Positions 1 through 7,795 of a DNA stretch of 19,263 nt are shown here, one piece after another. This stretch comes from Anaerolineaceae bacterium (GTDB lineage Bacteria; Chloroflexota; Anaerolineae; Anaerolineales; Anaerolineaceae): the NCBI GenBank assembly GCA_003158355.1, contig PMIV01000099.1:1-19263 (forward strand), written 5' to 3'. A program made the position numbers and the translations under genes. Under the pieces are notes generated by a model. It made no database searches. It had not been told where the DNA came from and saw only the letters and a list, made by a program, of their open reading frames with translations. Every line of letters starts with the position of its first letter. Within the stretch, counting starts at the first letter, position 1.

Positions 1-1782
1 CGCAATCTGGAATTGACCGAAACCATCCGGCGCGGAGAGGCCCAGGGTTCACTTCTTTCCATTTTGGATCAGACCGTCACTCCCATGGGACATCGGCTCA
101 TCCGCCAATGGGTAAGCAAACCCTTACTGGATATTGCGGCAATCAATGCCCGCCAGGATATTGTCGCTTATTTTCTCAAAGAAGGATTGACTCGTACTGA
201 ACTACGAGCTGCCCTTAATAAGATCACTGACCTGGAACGGATCATCAATCGCATCAGCGCCGGCATTGCCGCCCCGCGCGATTTGGTGGCGCTGCGCAAT
301 AATTTGGAGAGGCTGCCCGATCTGAAAAGCCTGCTCAAGGCCGAAGAACCGGTTCTGACCACATTGCGCGCTGAATTTGCCCTTTGCCCGGAAGTGTTGG
401 ACCTGGTCACCCGGGCCATTGCCGAAGACCCTCCCGCTACGCTGCAGAACACCGGCGTGATTCGGGCTGGCTATTCTGCCGAACTGGATAATATCATTGA
501 GATGTCGCGCAATGCCCGCGAATGGATCTCGAATCTTGAAAATGTCGAACGCGAACGCACCGGTATTAAAACGCTCAAAGTGGGTTACAACCGGGTTTTT
601 GGCTATTACATCGAAATCACCCACAGTAACACAAGCCAAGCTCCAGAAAACTATATCCGCAAACAAACTCTGGTGAATGCCGAACGCTACATCACCCCGG
701 AGATGAAAGAATATGAATCCCTGGTATTGAACGCAGAAGAACGCATCCACGAAGTTGAAAGCCGGTTATTCAAAGAACTTTGTCGGGAAATTTCGCAATC
801 AACGGCAGAGATATTACAAACCGCCCGCACGATCGGTGAGTTGGATGTTTACCTCTCTTTTGCAGAAGTTGCTGCTCTGGCAGGATATACCCGTCCGGAA
901 CTCGTTGAAGAACCGATTCTGGAGATTCATGACGGCCGTCACCCGGTGGTGGAAACCACTCTGCACGGAGAGCGTTTTGTGCCCAACGACACCATTTTTG
1001 AGCCTGGCGAGAGTGTGCGCATCATTACCGGGCCGAATATGAGCGGTAAATCCACTTTTCTGCGCCAGGTGGCTCTGATCGTCTTGATGGCGCAGATCGG
1101 CAGCTTTGTTCCCGCGGCAAGATCGCGGATCGGGCTTGTGGATCGTATCTTTACCCGCATCGGCGCACAGGATGAGATCCACGCCGGGCAGTCGACCTTT
1201 ATGGTCGAGATGATCGAAACAGCCAACATCCTCAACCACGCCACTCCCCGTTCTTTGCTCATTCTGGACGAAATCGGCCGCGGCACGTCCACCTATGACG
1301 GCCTCTCCATCGCCTGGGCAGTGGTCGAATACATTCACAACCACCCCAACCTCAAAGCCAGAACGCTGTTTGCCACCCATTTTCACGAGCTTACCCAATT
1401 GAGTGATCTCTTGCCGGGCGTACGCAACTACAACGTGGCGGTAACAGAATCCAACAATCAGGTGGTCTTCTTACATCACATCATTCCGGGCGGAGCAGAC
1501 CGTTCCTACGGTATTCACGTTGCTCAGCTTGCCGGGATTCCCCGGCCGGTGATCTTACGTGCCTCAGAAATTTTGCAGCAGCTCGAAGCTACCTCAGGCA
1601 CAACGGTTCAGGTCAACCCGGCTTCCTCCCAACAATTGGTTCTCTTCCCCGAGACCAATCCCCTGTTGGATGAATTGAAAAAACTGGATCTGAACACCCT
1701 GCCTCCGATCCAAGCGATCAATCTGCTCTATGAATGGCAAAAAAAATTCCTGGCCAATCCTGACCAGGAATCAAAGAAATAA
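1..1782 (+). CDS. mutS: DNA mismatch repair ATPase MutS, C-terminal part (5' end outside window)
   Basis: MutS recognises mismatches and, with MutL, starts mismatch repair in the cytoplasm. The frame is open from base 1 (RNLELTETIRRGEAQGSLL), the start of the core/lever domain III. The mismatch-binding and connector domains (about 270 residues) therefore lie upstream of the window, and the TTG at 13 is not the true start. The clamp region follows (NVERERTGIKTLKVGYNRVFGYYIE, split around bases 540-620). The ATPase has Walker A GPNMSGKST at 1030-1056, Walker B LLILDEIGRGTSTYDG near 1257-1300 and the ATHFHELTQL switch near 1372-1401. The dimerisation element follows, and the protein ends with the short C-terminal tail EWQKKFLANPDQESKK. 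It is convergent with the next gene, only 6 bp away, and its last codons double as a terminator for the opposite strand. Family assignment is very secure; MutS1 is preferred over MutS2 because no Smr domain is present. Confidence 0.97.
   Translation, partial: RNLELTETIRRGEAQGSLLSILDQTVTPMGHRLIRQWVSKPLLDIAAINARQDIVAYFLKEGLTRTELRAALNKITDLERIINRISAGIAAPRDLVALRNNLERLPDLKSLLKAEEPVLTTLRAEFALCPEVLDLVTRAIAEDPPATLQNTGVIRAGYSAELDNIIEMSRNAREWISNLENVERERTGIKTLKVGYNRVFGYYIEITHSNTSQAPENYIRKQTLVNAERYITPEMKEYESLVLNAEERIHEVESRLFKELCREISQSTAEILQTARTIGELDVYLSFAEVAALAGYTRPELVEEPILEIHDGRHPVVETTLHGERFVPNDTIFEPGESVRIITGPNMSGKSTFLRQVALIVLMAQIGSFVPAARSRIGLVDRIFTRIGAQDEIHAGQSTFMVEMIETANILNHATPRSLLILDEIGRGTSTYDGLSIAWAVVEYIHNHPNLKARTLFATHFHELTQLSDLLPGVRNYNVAVTESNNQVVFLHHIIPGGADRSYGIHVAQLAGIPRPVILRASEILQQLEATSGTTVQVNPASSQQLVLFPETNPLLDELKKLDLNTLPPIQAINLLYEWQKKFLANPDQESKK
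1739..1770 (-). terminator. Intrinsic terminator of the fmt-panE-amylase operon, inside mutS coding sequence
   Basis: Read on the minus strand, TTCCTGG, a 10-nt loop and CCAGGAA (7-bp perfect stem, 1770-1747) are followed directly by eight T residues (1746-1739). It begins 19 bp beyond the TAA of the minus-strand membrane-protein gene. On the plus strand the same bases encode the end of MutS (the T tract is the complement of CAA AAA AAA), and no U tract follows the hairpin in that direction. Termination is therefore expected for leftward transcripts only. Confidence 0.75.
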
Positions 1783-1788
1783 CTCAAC

Positions 1789-2841
1789 TTATTTTTTTAA
1801 TCCAACAGAAACGATCTGCAGCAGCAAGCCCACTGCGCAAACAATGCCGCCTATCCAACACCCCACCCAGACAATTTGATTAAGAAATACCAGGCCTTCG
1901 ATACTCACCAGAGAATTGAGCGCGGTAGCCGGTTGATTTTGAGCCCAACTGGTTAGATAGCTTTGTCCAAACCCTTTTGCAAACAAATAGACCAGAACGC
2001 AAATCCCGCCCGCCAGGAACATGGGAATTCCAAAAGAAGAAAACATTGATCTTAAGGAACGTAGATTTAGGAGAAATAAAAGGATAGCAAAGAAAAGAGC
2101 TGCCCAGGGAACATTGAGCAATAATTTTCGGATCGTGAAATACGTTTTATACATCTGGGAATTTGTGATCTCAGTATTTTCTGCTGTCTGAGCATCTATC
2201 AGGGTAATTGAAGCAGGCAGTGCTTGATAATATTTCTGCAAATACGAATTAAGGATAGGGGTGACTAATGAGAGGTACGGCTCAGTAGGTTTACAAATAG
2301 GGGCCTGTGAAAGATCGATGGTCGTTTGCTGCAGCATCCACTGTGAAAACAGCCGGATTTGCTCCACATTGCATTCGGGCAACGCCGCTATTACCTGATT
2401 TAAAACAACTGTACCTGCCTGACCCTGCAAATTTTCTTTAATGGGAGTGAGGTCAATTCGGATTTTTAAGTCATAGGTCTTTAAATTTACAAATTTGAAC
2501 AACGAGTCAAGAATTTGTTCAGTCTGGTTTTGAAGATAATTCTGCGGTAGAACCACAAGATAGAGATCAGTAACCTGTTGCAGAGACATTACATTAAAGA
2601 GCTTTTTGGGAGCAGATTGCGCATTTGTATCGGGGAGTGTAGTTTCTGCTAGAATCGCAGGTACCTGGTCATAAACCCGTTGTTGCACCAGCAGATTTTT
2701 AAAGAATTCTTCTGAGAACAAAGTCCTGTTCAAGGAAATTGAGAACAGAGTTAGGGTGAGTGTCAAAGTGAAAAATATGGCGATTAAAAACACCCAACCT
2801 TTAGCGACTGACGAACTTGTTGATTGTTTTTTCGGATCCAT
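1789..2841 (-). CDS. Conserved membrane protein of unknown function, four predicted TM segments
   Basis: I do not recognise a named family. The 350 residues show one N-terminal TM segment (about 16-37), a large polar region of about 200 residues (38-239), and three C-terminal TM segments (about 240-260, 272-291 and 318-345). Basic residues at both termini and in the short RSLRS loop (261-265) predict both ends inside and the large domain outside. That domain holds two cysteines, C157 (in ALPEC) and C183 (in APIC), which could form a disulfide. The ATG at 2841 follows the GH13 stop by 12 bp with a weak AGGGA ribosome site, so it is probably the last gene of the fmt operon. Function cannot be inferred; a role in the cell envelope is only a guess from topology. 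Confidence 0.85.
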   Translation of the reverse strand: MDPKKQSTSSSVAKGWVFLIAIFFTLTLTLTLFSISLNRTLFSEEFFKNLLVQQRVYDQVPAILAETTLPDTNAQSAPKKLFNVMSLQQVTDLYLVVLPQNYLQNQTEQILDSLFKFVNLKTYDLKIRIDLTPIKENLQGQAGTVVLNQVIAALPECNVEQIRLFSQWMLQQTTIDLSQAPICKPTEPYLSLVTPILNSYLQKYYQALPASITLIDAQTAENTEITNSQMYKTYFTIRKLLLNVPWAALFFAILLFLLNLRSLRSMFSSFGIPMFLAGGICVLVYLFAKGFGQSYLTSWAQNQPATALNSLVSIEGLVFLNQIVWVGCWIGGIVCAVGLLLQIVSVGLKK

Positions 2842-2853
2842 GGTCCCTATTCC

Positions 2854-4257
2854 TTATTCTTCAGGTGAAAGAAGCATCCCGGACCAACGGTTGAGATCAA
2901 TGGAAAGTATTCCTCCATGCAGGTCTTCAAATACTTCGTTCCCCAACAAGTTGCGCAAACGGTGTACTCCAGCCGGCAAATAGGTTGATAGATCAAGCAG
3001 TGCTTTTGCGCTTTGCCCGGACGCGTTCCCGATCACGATCACCTGGTTGGTGCCATCTTTCCGGGAAAAGGCAAAAATATTGTCGTTGGAAACAGGAATT
3101 ACTTCAAAAGTTCCGCGTCGTAAAGCGTTGTTTTCATTCCTTAACCGAATCATGCGTTTGACCCACTGTAATAACTCAATATTCCAATCGGGTTCATTCC
3201 AGGAAAAAGCACGGCGGTTATCCGGGTCAGGCCCGCCTTCCATACCTGTTTCATCTCCATAATAAACAGCGGGAGCTCCCGGAAAGGAAAAAAGTATCAA
3301 GAATCCCAAGCGCAGCTTTTCAACGTTTTTGTTGAGCAGGGTAAATATTCTTTCGGTATCATGAGAACCCAGCGAGTTATACATTGCATAGGCATTTTCT
3401 AGTGGGTAATGTTCGACCCAGGATTGCATTTCTTTAATAAAGATTCCGGCGTTTTTCTTTTCTGTCAATAAATCCAGGATCAAGGTGCGAATGGGGTAAT
3501 TCATCAATCCATCAAAATGGGTATCACGCACCCAACGACGATCGCCGTCCCAAATTTCTCCCAGTAAATAGGCCTCCGGGTTTGTTTGTTTCACAGTTTG
3601 GCGGAACTCGGTCCAGAAACCGTCATCGTTGATCTCATTGGGTACATCCAGCCGCCATCCGTCAATCCCCTGTTCCAGCCAGTAGCGTGCCACCCGGTAA
3701 ATATACTCACGCACCCTGGGATTATCTGTATTAAATTTAGGCAGGCTTTTATACTTCCACCATCCCAAATAAGTTGTTGCGTCCCCCGGAGAGTAGGCGT
3801 CTACCGGAAATTTTTTTACATGAAACCAATCTGCATAAGGTGAATTGCTTTGATTCTCTAAAATATCGTTGAAAGCAAAAAAGCCGCGGCCGCAGTGATT
3901 GAATACCCCGTCCAAGACTACACGCACCTGGTTGCGATGAGCGACATCCAGCAGACTCTTGAACACCTGCAAATTTCCCAGCTTTGGATCAATCTGAAAA
4001 TAATCGGTCGTATTGTAGCGGTGGTTCGAAGCGGAAAGAAAAATCGGGTTCAAATAAATGGCGTTGATGCCCAGATCGAGCAGGTAATAAAAACGGTCGA
4101 TCACTCCGCGCAAATCTCCGCCGTGGAAGGAGTAGATGGTCGGTTTTGAGCTCCACTCCACCATGTTGGCAGGATCGTTGGTCAGGTCTCCGTTGTAAAA
4201 TCGATCCGGGAAAATCTGATAAAAAATACTGTCTTTCACCCAGACCGGTACGCTCAT
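2854..4257 (-). CDS. GH13 alpha-amylase-family glycosidase (neopullulanase/cyclomaltodextrinase-like, no N-domain)
   Basis: A hydrolase acting on alpha-glucosidic bonds in maltodextrin, pullulan or cyclodextrin-type substrates. All four GH13 signatures are present: DGVFNH (116-121), GWRLDV with nucleophile D204, LLGEIW with acid/base E234, and SLGSHD with D300 stabilising the transition state. The WWKYKSLPKFNTDNP segment (166-180) is typical of the neopullulanase/maltogenic-amylase subgroup. The protein has 467 residues against about 580 for those enzymes: the catalytic barrel starts at residue 5 (VWVKDSIFYQIFPDRF), so the usual N-terminal CBM34 dimerisation domain is missing. No signal peptide is visible, so it probably acts in the cytoplasm on imported oligosaccharides. 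Its ATG overlaps the upstream reductase stop (ATGA, 4 bp), implying translational coupling. The exact substrate cannot be read from sequence. Confidence 0.93.
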   Translation of the reverse strand: MSVPVWVKDSIFYQIFPDRFYNGDLTNDPANMVEWSSKPTIYSFHGGDLRGVIDRFYYLLDLGINAIYLNPIFLSASNHRYNTTDYFQIDPKLGNLQVFKSLLDVAHRNQVRVVLDGVFNHCGRGFFAFNDILENQSNSPYADWFHVKKFPVDAYSPGDATTYLGWWKYKSLPKFNTDNPRVREYIYRVARYWLEQGIDGWRLDVPNEINDDGFWTEFRQTVKQTNPEAYLLGEIWDGDRRWVRDTHFDGLMNYPIRTLILDLLTEKKNAGIFIKEMQSWVEHYPLENAYAMYNSLGSHDTERIFTLLNKNVEKLRLGFLILFSFPGAPAVYYGDETGMEGGPDPDNRRAFSWNEPDWNIELLQWVKRMIRLRNENNALRRGTFEVIPVSNDNIFAFSRKDGTNQVIVIGNASGQSAKALLDLSTYLPAGVHRLRNLLGNEVFEDLHGGILSIDLNRWSGMLLSPEE

Positions 4258-5315
4258 TTAGAGTCTCGAATACTGGCAAGTAATTTTTCGGGGTGATTGG
4301 CGTATTCCTGTTTATCCAGGCGGCCAGCGGCCAGACCTTCCAGCGTCTCGGTTAAGACCCGATTGACCGGGGTATTAATTCCCAAATTCTCTCCTGCCCG
4401 AACGACTGCTCCGTTCAAGAAAGTGACTTCTGAACGAGTTTGTCCGGAATAGAGGTCGATGTGAAAAGAAGGCATTTTGGCGCCGCGTCCTTTGCCGAGT
4501 GCCAGGTAGCTGATCGGGCGGCTAATAGTCGAAGGGAATTCGGTCATCAGCCAAATTAAAGGATGAATGGGGGTTCCCGGCAGATTGACCACATGAATAT
4601 TGAGGCGTTGCATTACTGCCAGCGTCTCGCGAATCTGCTGAACTTCAACCTGATAGATTTGCGGATCAGAAAATATCTGCGCCGGTGTCCAATTTAAAAT
4701 AGCCGAAGTGGCATTCCCGAGCAAGTTCGAAAGCATTTTGGACCATTTCAAATCTGCTCTTCTTGGATATCCGCTGGCATTCAAACCTGCCAGTTTGAAG
4801 GCTTTTATTAATGTCAACGCAAACGGAGTGGTCGCTTCAATACCGATCCCGCGCATTTTTTCAACGGTAATCTTTCCCACTCCATTCTTGCTAATGGCAG
4901 TGGCAATGGAGGCTCCCAGAACGCGTTCCTTGCCCAATACAGTCTCAAAGGCAGCTTCATTTTCGACGCCATTTTGCAGACATAAAAGGGTTGGAAAAGT
5001 TTCCTTCCATTCGCGAATCCCCTCAACGACGCTGTTCGTATCAAAGGATTTGACTGCCACTAAAGCGGCGTCATAAGCATCACTTTGCATGGCCTCGGAC
5101 AACGACGCATAAACCGTCACACCCTTAATTGAATGCGAGCCGCCAGGGAGATTTAACGTCAACCCGCTGGATTTGGCTCTGGAGACTGATTCAGGCCGTT
5201 CAATAAACGAGACTTTGTTCCCGGCTAACGCCAGGCTGCCGCCAATATAAGAACCAATGGCGCCCATACCAAAACATAAAAAACGCAGTGGTTTTTGGGT
5301 TGAGAACTCAGCCAC
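4254..5315 (-). CDS. panE: 2-dehydropantoate 2-reductase (ApbA/PanE family)
   Basis: Predicted NADPH-dependent reduction of ketopantoate to pantoate in pantothenate/CoA synthesis. The N-terminal Rossmann fold has GMGAIG (16-21). The QNGVENE element (114-120) sits where the family keeps its conserved Asn, and a Lys in WSKMLSNLLGN (K193) matches the catalytic lysine region. The C-terminal helical domain carries RSEVTFLNG and NTPVN, as in PanE. At 353 residues it is somewhat longer than the usual 290-310. The start is GTG at 5315, supported by GGAGG at 5325-5321, 5 nt away; it overlaps the fmt stop by 8 bp. The family also contains 2-ketoacid reductases of other specificity, so the exact substrate is probable rather than certain. 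No other pantothenate gene is in the window. Confidence 0.85.
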   Translation of the reverse strand: MAEFSTQKPLRFLCFGMGAIGSYIGGSLALAGNKVSFIERPESVSRAKSSGLTLNLPGGSHSIKGVTVYASLSEAMQSDAYDAALVAVKSFDTNSVVEGIREWKETFPTLLCLQNGVENEAAFETVLGKERVLGASIATAISKNGVGKITVEKMRGIGIEATTPFALTLIKAFKLAGLNASGYPRRADLKWSKMLSNLLGNATSAILNWTPAQIFSDPQIYQVEVQQIRETLAVMQRLNIHVVNLPGTPIHPLIWLMTEFPSTISRPISYLALGKGRGAKMPSFHIDLYSGQTRSEVTFLNGAVVRAGENLGINTPVNRVLTETLEGLAAGRLDKQEYANHPEKLLASIRDSK

Positions 5316-6231
5316 GTTTTCCTCCGACCCAATCCGGGTTTCCGTTCAGAAAATCTTTTCCACCCATCCATTTTTTACCCGCGGGTTGTACCTGCAGCAA
5401 ACATAAAGCAGAATCACCCGTGCTCACAGCCGGTAAACCCTGATAGATAAAATGCTGTCCGGGTTTGCCATCAGCCTGTTCCATCACTTTTACCTGACGG
5501 ATCTTTAATAACTGCTCTTTCCAAAAGATATATGCTCCCGGCCAATCGTTATAAGCACGCACCAAACGCTCCAATTCAACTGCCGGTCGGGTCCAATCCA
5601 ATGCTCCATCTTCTTTTTTGAGCATAGAGGCATAGGTTGCCTCCCCGATCTGTTCTTTGGCGGTCAAGCTGCCGTCGATGATGGCAGGTAATACTTCGAG
5701 CAAGGTATCTCTGCCCAGAATTGCCAAACGGGTACTTAAAGAATTTTCGGTATCGTCAGCAAGTATCGCTACCTTGACCTGTTTGAACACCCACCCGGTA
5801 TCAATTCCGGCATCCATACGCATGATCGAAACACCGGTGAAGGCGTCCCCGCTCATAATGGCAGCCTGAATCGGAGCCGCACCGCGCCAGCGGGGCAAAT
5901 AAGAAGCATGCACGTTGATGCAACCGCAGGGAGGAAGATCCAATACATTTTGACGCAATATTTGACCGTAAGCAGCCACCACAATAACGTCCGGCTGCCA
6001 GCTTGCCAACTGCTCAAAAGATTCGGGCAGGCGTAATTTGATGGGCTGCATCACTGGTATTCCCAGTTTGTCAGCCAGAATTTTGATCGGCGGCGGGGTC
6101 ATTATTCTCCCCCGGCCCGAAGGTTTATCCGGCTGCGTCACCACACCCACCACCTGGAACGCATCAGCCAATCCCTGTAAGATCGGCACTGAAAAATCTG
6201 GCGAACCCATGAAAACAATTCTTTTATTCAT
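5308..6231 (-). CDS. fmt: Methionyl-tRNA formyltransferase
   Basis: Transfers a formyl group from 10-formyltetrahydrofolate to Met-tRNAfMet for translation initiation. The N-terminal formyltransferase domain carries the catalytic triad N106, H108 (INVHAS) and D144 (MDAGIDTG), together with the SYLPRWRGAAPIQ loop (110-122). The C-terminal OB-like tRNA-binding domain runs from about 205 to the end. At 307 residues it is normal size. I take the ATG at 6231; a TTG one codon upstream is possible but has no support. There is no Shine-Dalgarno sequence. An extended -10 element lies 7 nt before the ATG, so the mRNA is probably leaderless. It is the first gene of the operon with panE, the GH13 gene and a membrane protein; its frequent partner def is not adjacent. 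Confidence 0.97.
   Translation of the reverse strand: MNKRIVFMGSPDFSVPILQGLADAFQVVGVVTQPDKPSGRGRIMTPPPIKILADKLGIPVMQPIKLRLPESFEQLASWQPDVIVVAAYGQILRQNVLDLPPCGCINVHASYLPRWRGAAPIQAAIMSGDAFTGVSIMRMDAGIDTGWVFKQVKVAILADDTENSLSTRLAILGRDTLLEVLPAIIDGSLTAKEQIGEATYASMLKKEDGALDWTRPAVELERLVRAYNDWPGAYIFWKEQLLKIRQVKVMEQADGKPGQHFIYQGLPAVSTGDSALCLLQVQPAGKKWMGGKDFLNGNPDWVGGKRG
5321..5325 (-). promoter_or_regulatory. Ribosome binding site fixing the GTG start of the panE-like gene
   Basis: On the minus strand GGAGG stands 5 nt before the GTG at 5315, inside the last codons of fmt. No ATG with a comparable site exists near the Rossmann motif, so this site decides the start. Confidence 0.75.
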
Positions 6232-6238
6232 CAAAGCG

Positions 6239-6267
6239 ATTTTAACATGTCCTTTCTATTCTGCCGT
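6239..6267 (-). promoter_or_regulatory. fmt promoter with extended -10, predicted leaderless transcript
   Basis: On the minus strand TGTTAAAAT (6247-6239) is an extended -10 (TGnTAAAAT), matching TATAAT at five of six bases. A weak -35, ACGGCA (6267-6262, three of six), lies 17 bp upstream. Only 7 nt separate the -10 from the fmt ATG at 6231, so the start site falls at 6232 or 6231. Confidence 0.6.
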
Positions 6268-6272
6268 GTATC

Positions 6273-6301
6273 TTCTCAATTTTTTTCAACCCAGTTACAA
6301 T
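6273..6301 (+). promoter_or_regulatory. Promoter of the HEPN-like/glutaredoxin unit, predicted leaderless
   Basis: TTCTCA (6273-6278, four of six) and TACAAT (6296-6301, five of six) are separated by 17 bp. The expected transcription start is at 6308 or 6309, and 6309 is the A of the chosen ATG. No Shine-Dalgarno sequence precedes that ATG. Confidence 0.55.
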
Positions 6302-6308
6302 GATTAAA

Positions 6309-6662
6309 ATGGATTACTGGCAAATAGCGCACAATGAAATCAACAAAGCCTATCAAGCAAGGCAGAACCGCAATGAAGGCATGGCCCGCGTTTGTGCCCG
6401 CCGTGCTGCTGGGGCAGCGGTCAAAGGATATCTCTCTGCAAACAAGATCCCCATTCCCACACCTACCTCCATCGACCTGCTGCAGGATCGCAGGGCACTT
6501 GAACATATTCCCCAACAATTACGTTCAACAATGGAACATCTCACTTTGAGAGTAGGGGCTGATCATAACCTGCCCGCAGGAATTGATCTGCTCTCTGAAA
6601 CCACTGTTTTAATTGAAACGCTACAAAATTTAGGCTCCAAAGAGGATTCAAATGGCAAATGA
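6309..6662 (+). CDS. Small helical protein, possible HEPN-like domain
   Basis: A 117-residue, mostly helical soluble protein. The segment GMARVCARRAAGAAVKGYL (24-42) followed by IDLLQ (55-59) resembles the helical pairs of HEPN-domain proteins; I infer this by eye and cannot confirm it. An RxxxxH string, R72 to H77, agrees with the HEPN nuclease motif Rx4-6H, but a second chance match at R61-H66 shows how easily it arises. No nucleotidyltransferase antitoxin partner is next to it. An ATG at 6300 would add three residues but overlaps the -10 element; the ATG at 6309 sits exactly where transcription should start. The 3' end overlaps the glutaredoxin-like gene by 11 bp, so the two are translated from one message. 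Function unknown. Confidence 0.75.
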   Translation: MDYWQIAHNEINKAYQARQNRNEGMARVCARRAAGAAVKGYLSANKIPIPTPTSIDLLQDRRALEHIPQQLRSTMEHLTLRVGADHNLPAGIDLLSETTVLIETLQNLGSKEDSNGK

Positions 6663-6900
6663 AAAAATAAAGATTTATGGCAATTCCTGGTGCGGAGATA
6701 CCCGGCGCGCTCGTTCATTCTTTGAATCGAACAATATTGAATACGAATGGGTCGATATTGAGAAGGACCCTGAAGCTGCAAAACTTGTTGAAGAGATCAA
6801 TCACGGCTTTCGCAGTGTTCCCACAATTGTCTTTCCTGACGGTTCAACTCTAACAGAGCCTTCTACTTTGGAATTGAGCAATAAATTGGGAATAAACTGA
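6652..6900 (+). CDS. Glutaredoxin-like protein, mycoredoxin type with a single active-site Cys
   Basis: An 82-residue thioredoxin-fold protein, full length for this class. The active site is WCGDT (13-17): C14 is kept, but the resolving cysteine of a CxxC motif is replaced by Thr. The cis-proline loop RSVPTIVFPDG (54-64, P57) and the closing LTEPS turn are intact. Actinobacterial and Chloroflexi mycoredoxin-like proteins (TIGR02200-type) share this size and arrangement. The CGDT site implies monothiol chemistry, either reduction of mixed disulfides with a low-molecular-weight thiol or a binding role. It starts 11 bp inside the end of the HEPN-like gene. Its TGA abuts the stop of the opposing small gene with no intervening base. 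Family secure, partner and substrate unknown. Confidence 0.88.
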   Translation: MANEKIKIYGNSWCGDTRRARSFFESNNIEYEWVDIEKDPEAAKLVEEINHGFRSVPTIVFPDGSTLTEPSTLELSNKLGIN

Positions 6901-7140
6901 TTATCCACTTTTTTTTCTGGAGAGCAATAAAAGGATCAGTGCACCTGCAAATAATCCAATTCCCAACATGATTAACCCATTGTTTGAAGCTGGTTTCTCA
7001 AGCATCACATTCGAGTTCTGAGAAAGCCGCTCTTTGAGCGAATGAATAAAAGAAGGATCGGGTCGTACTGGCCGTAATGATTCAGAAAGTCGTTTTTCTA
7101 AAGAATTTAGATAAGTATATTCATCCATTTCGTTTGCCAT
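6901..7140 (-). CDS. Small single-TM protein downstream of the sigma factor, possible sigma regulator
   Basis: I do not recognise a named family. From the ATG at 7140 it has 79 residues: a charged N-terminal part rich in E, R and S, then a C-terminal TM segment (NGLIMLGIGLFAGALILLLL) ending in RKKSG, so the tail is probably cytoplasmic if inserted C-in, or the reverse. A TTG at 7161 (adding seven residues) and an ATG at 7128 are alternatives; a loose GGACG sits 8 nt before the ATG at 7140. It follows the ECF sigma gene by 26 bp on the same strand, the usual place of an anti-sigma factor. It has no zinc-finger (HxxxCxxC) or other known anti-sigma motif, so that role is only inferred from position. 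Confidence 0.7.
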   Translation of the reverse strand: MANEMDEYTYLNSLEKRLSESLRPVRPDPSFIHSLKERLSQNSNVMLEKPASNNGLIMLGIGLFAGALILLLLSRKKSG

Positions 7141-7166
7141 TTTGTTCGTCCATTTTTTCAAATAAA

Positions 7167-7754
7167 TTACATTTCACTTTGATAACCAATTTTAGCCATT
7201 TCTTCACGCAAGGCGATCAATGCCCGGTGGTATAAACTTTTTATTGCCCCTTCGCTTTTCCCCATGATATCGCCAATTTCTGCATTTGAATAATCTTCTA
7301 CAAATTTAAGGATCAACAATTGTTGGCGGTCAGGTGAAAGCTGGCGAATGCCCACCAAAAGTAGCTCCATCTCTTGCGATTTCTCAAGTGCCCGTTCAGG
7401 ATGATCTGAATGGGACGGCAACTCCAATTGGTCTTCAAGCGGCACCTCTTTACGCCGATGGCTGTCTCGATGCCAGTTCGCAATTAAATTGTGGGCGATC
7501 CGATATAACCAGGCAGAAAAAGGGACTCCTTTATCTACATAATTACCTATATGCCCGAATGCTCGATAAAAAACCCGTGAGGTGATATCTTCAGCATCAG
7601 CTTCTGAACCAATGCGGTAAAAAATATAACTGTAAATTCGTGATACATAGTGTTCATAGATATAGCTGAACGCTTCAGGATCGCCCTCACAGGCGCGTTT
7701 AACGGCATTCTCTTCGGTTATTTCGTTTAATCCTTGTTTCTGGATCAACTCCAT
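7167..7754 (-). CDS. ECF-type RNA polymerase sigma factor (sigma-70 family)
   Basis: Redirects RNA polymerase to a specific promoter set. The N-terminal sigma2 domain contains YIYEHYVSRIYSYIFYRIG, the DAEDITSRVFYRAF core-binding/-10 recognition element and FSAWLYRIAHNLIANWHR. A linker with acidic residues leads to sigma4: QLSPDRQQLLILKFVEDYS followed by the helix-turn-helix NAEIGDIMGKSEGAIKSLYHRAL. There is no region 1 or 3, and the 195-residue length is typical of ECF factors. I choose the ATG at 7754 because a perfect AGGTG ribosome site ends 9 nt upstream; a GTG at 7766 would add four residues. It lies 41 bp downstream of the membrane subtilase and upstream of a small TM protein on the same strand, so the three are probably co-transcribed. 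The ECF subgroup and target genes cannot be told from sequence. Confidence 0.93.
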   Translation of the reverse strand: MELIQKQGLNEITEENAVKRACEGDPEAFSYIYEHYVSRIYSYIFYRIGSEADAEDITSRVFYRAFGHIGNYVDKGVPFSAWLYRIAHNLIANWHRDSHRRKEVPLEDQLELPSHSDHPERALEKSQEMELLLVGIRQLSPDRQQLLILKFVEDYSNAEIGDIMGKSEGAIKSLYHRALIALREEMAKIGYQSEM

Positions 7755-7795
7755 AGAAAACAACACCTGTTCTGTAAAATGGTTATGTTACCCTT

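Noticed and set aside
202..1398. Long open frames on the minus strand opposite mutS (202-750 and 814-1398)
   Set aside because: They lie wholly inside a certain mutS reading frame, show no domain or ribosome site, and have the residue mix expected of a complementary-strand shadow.
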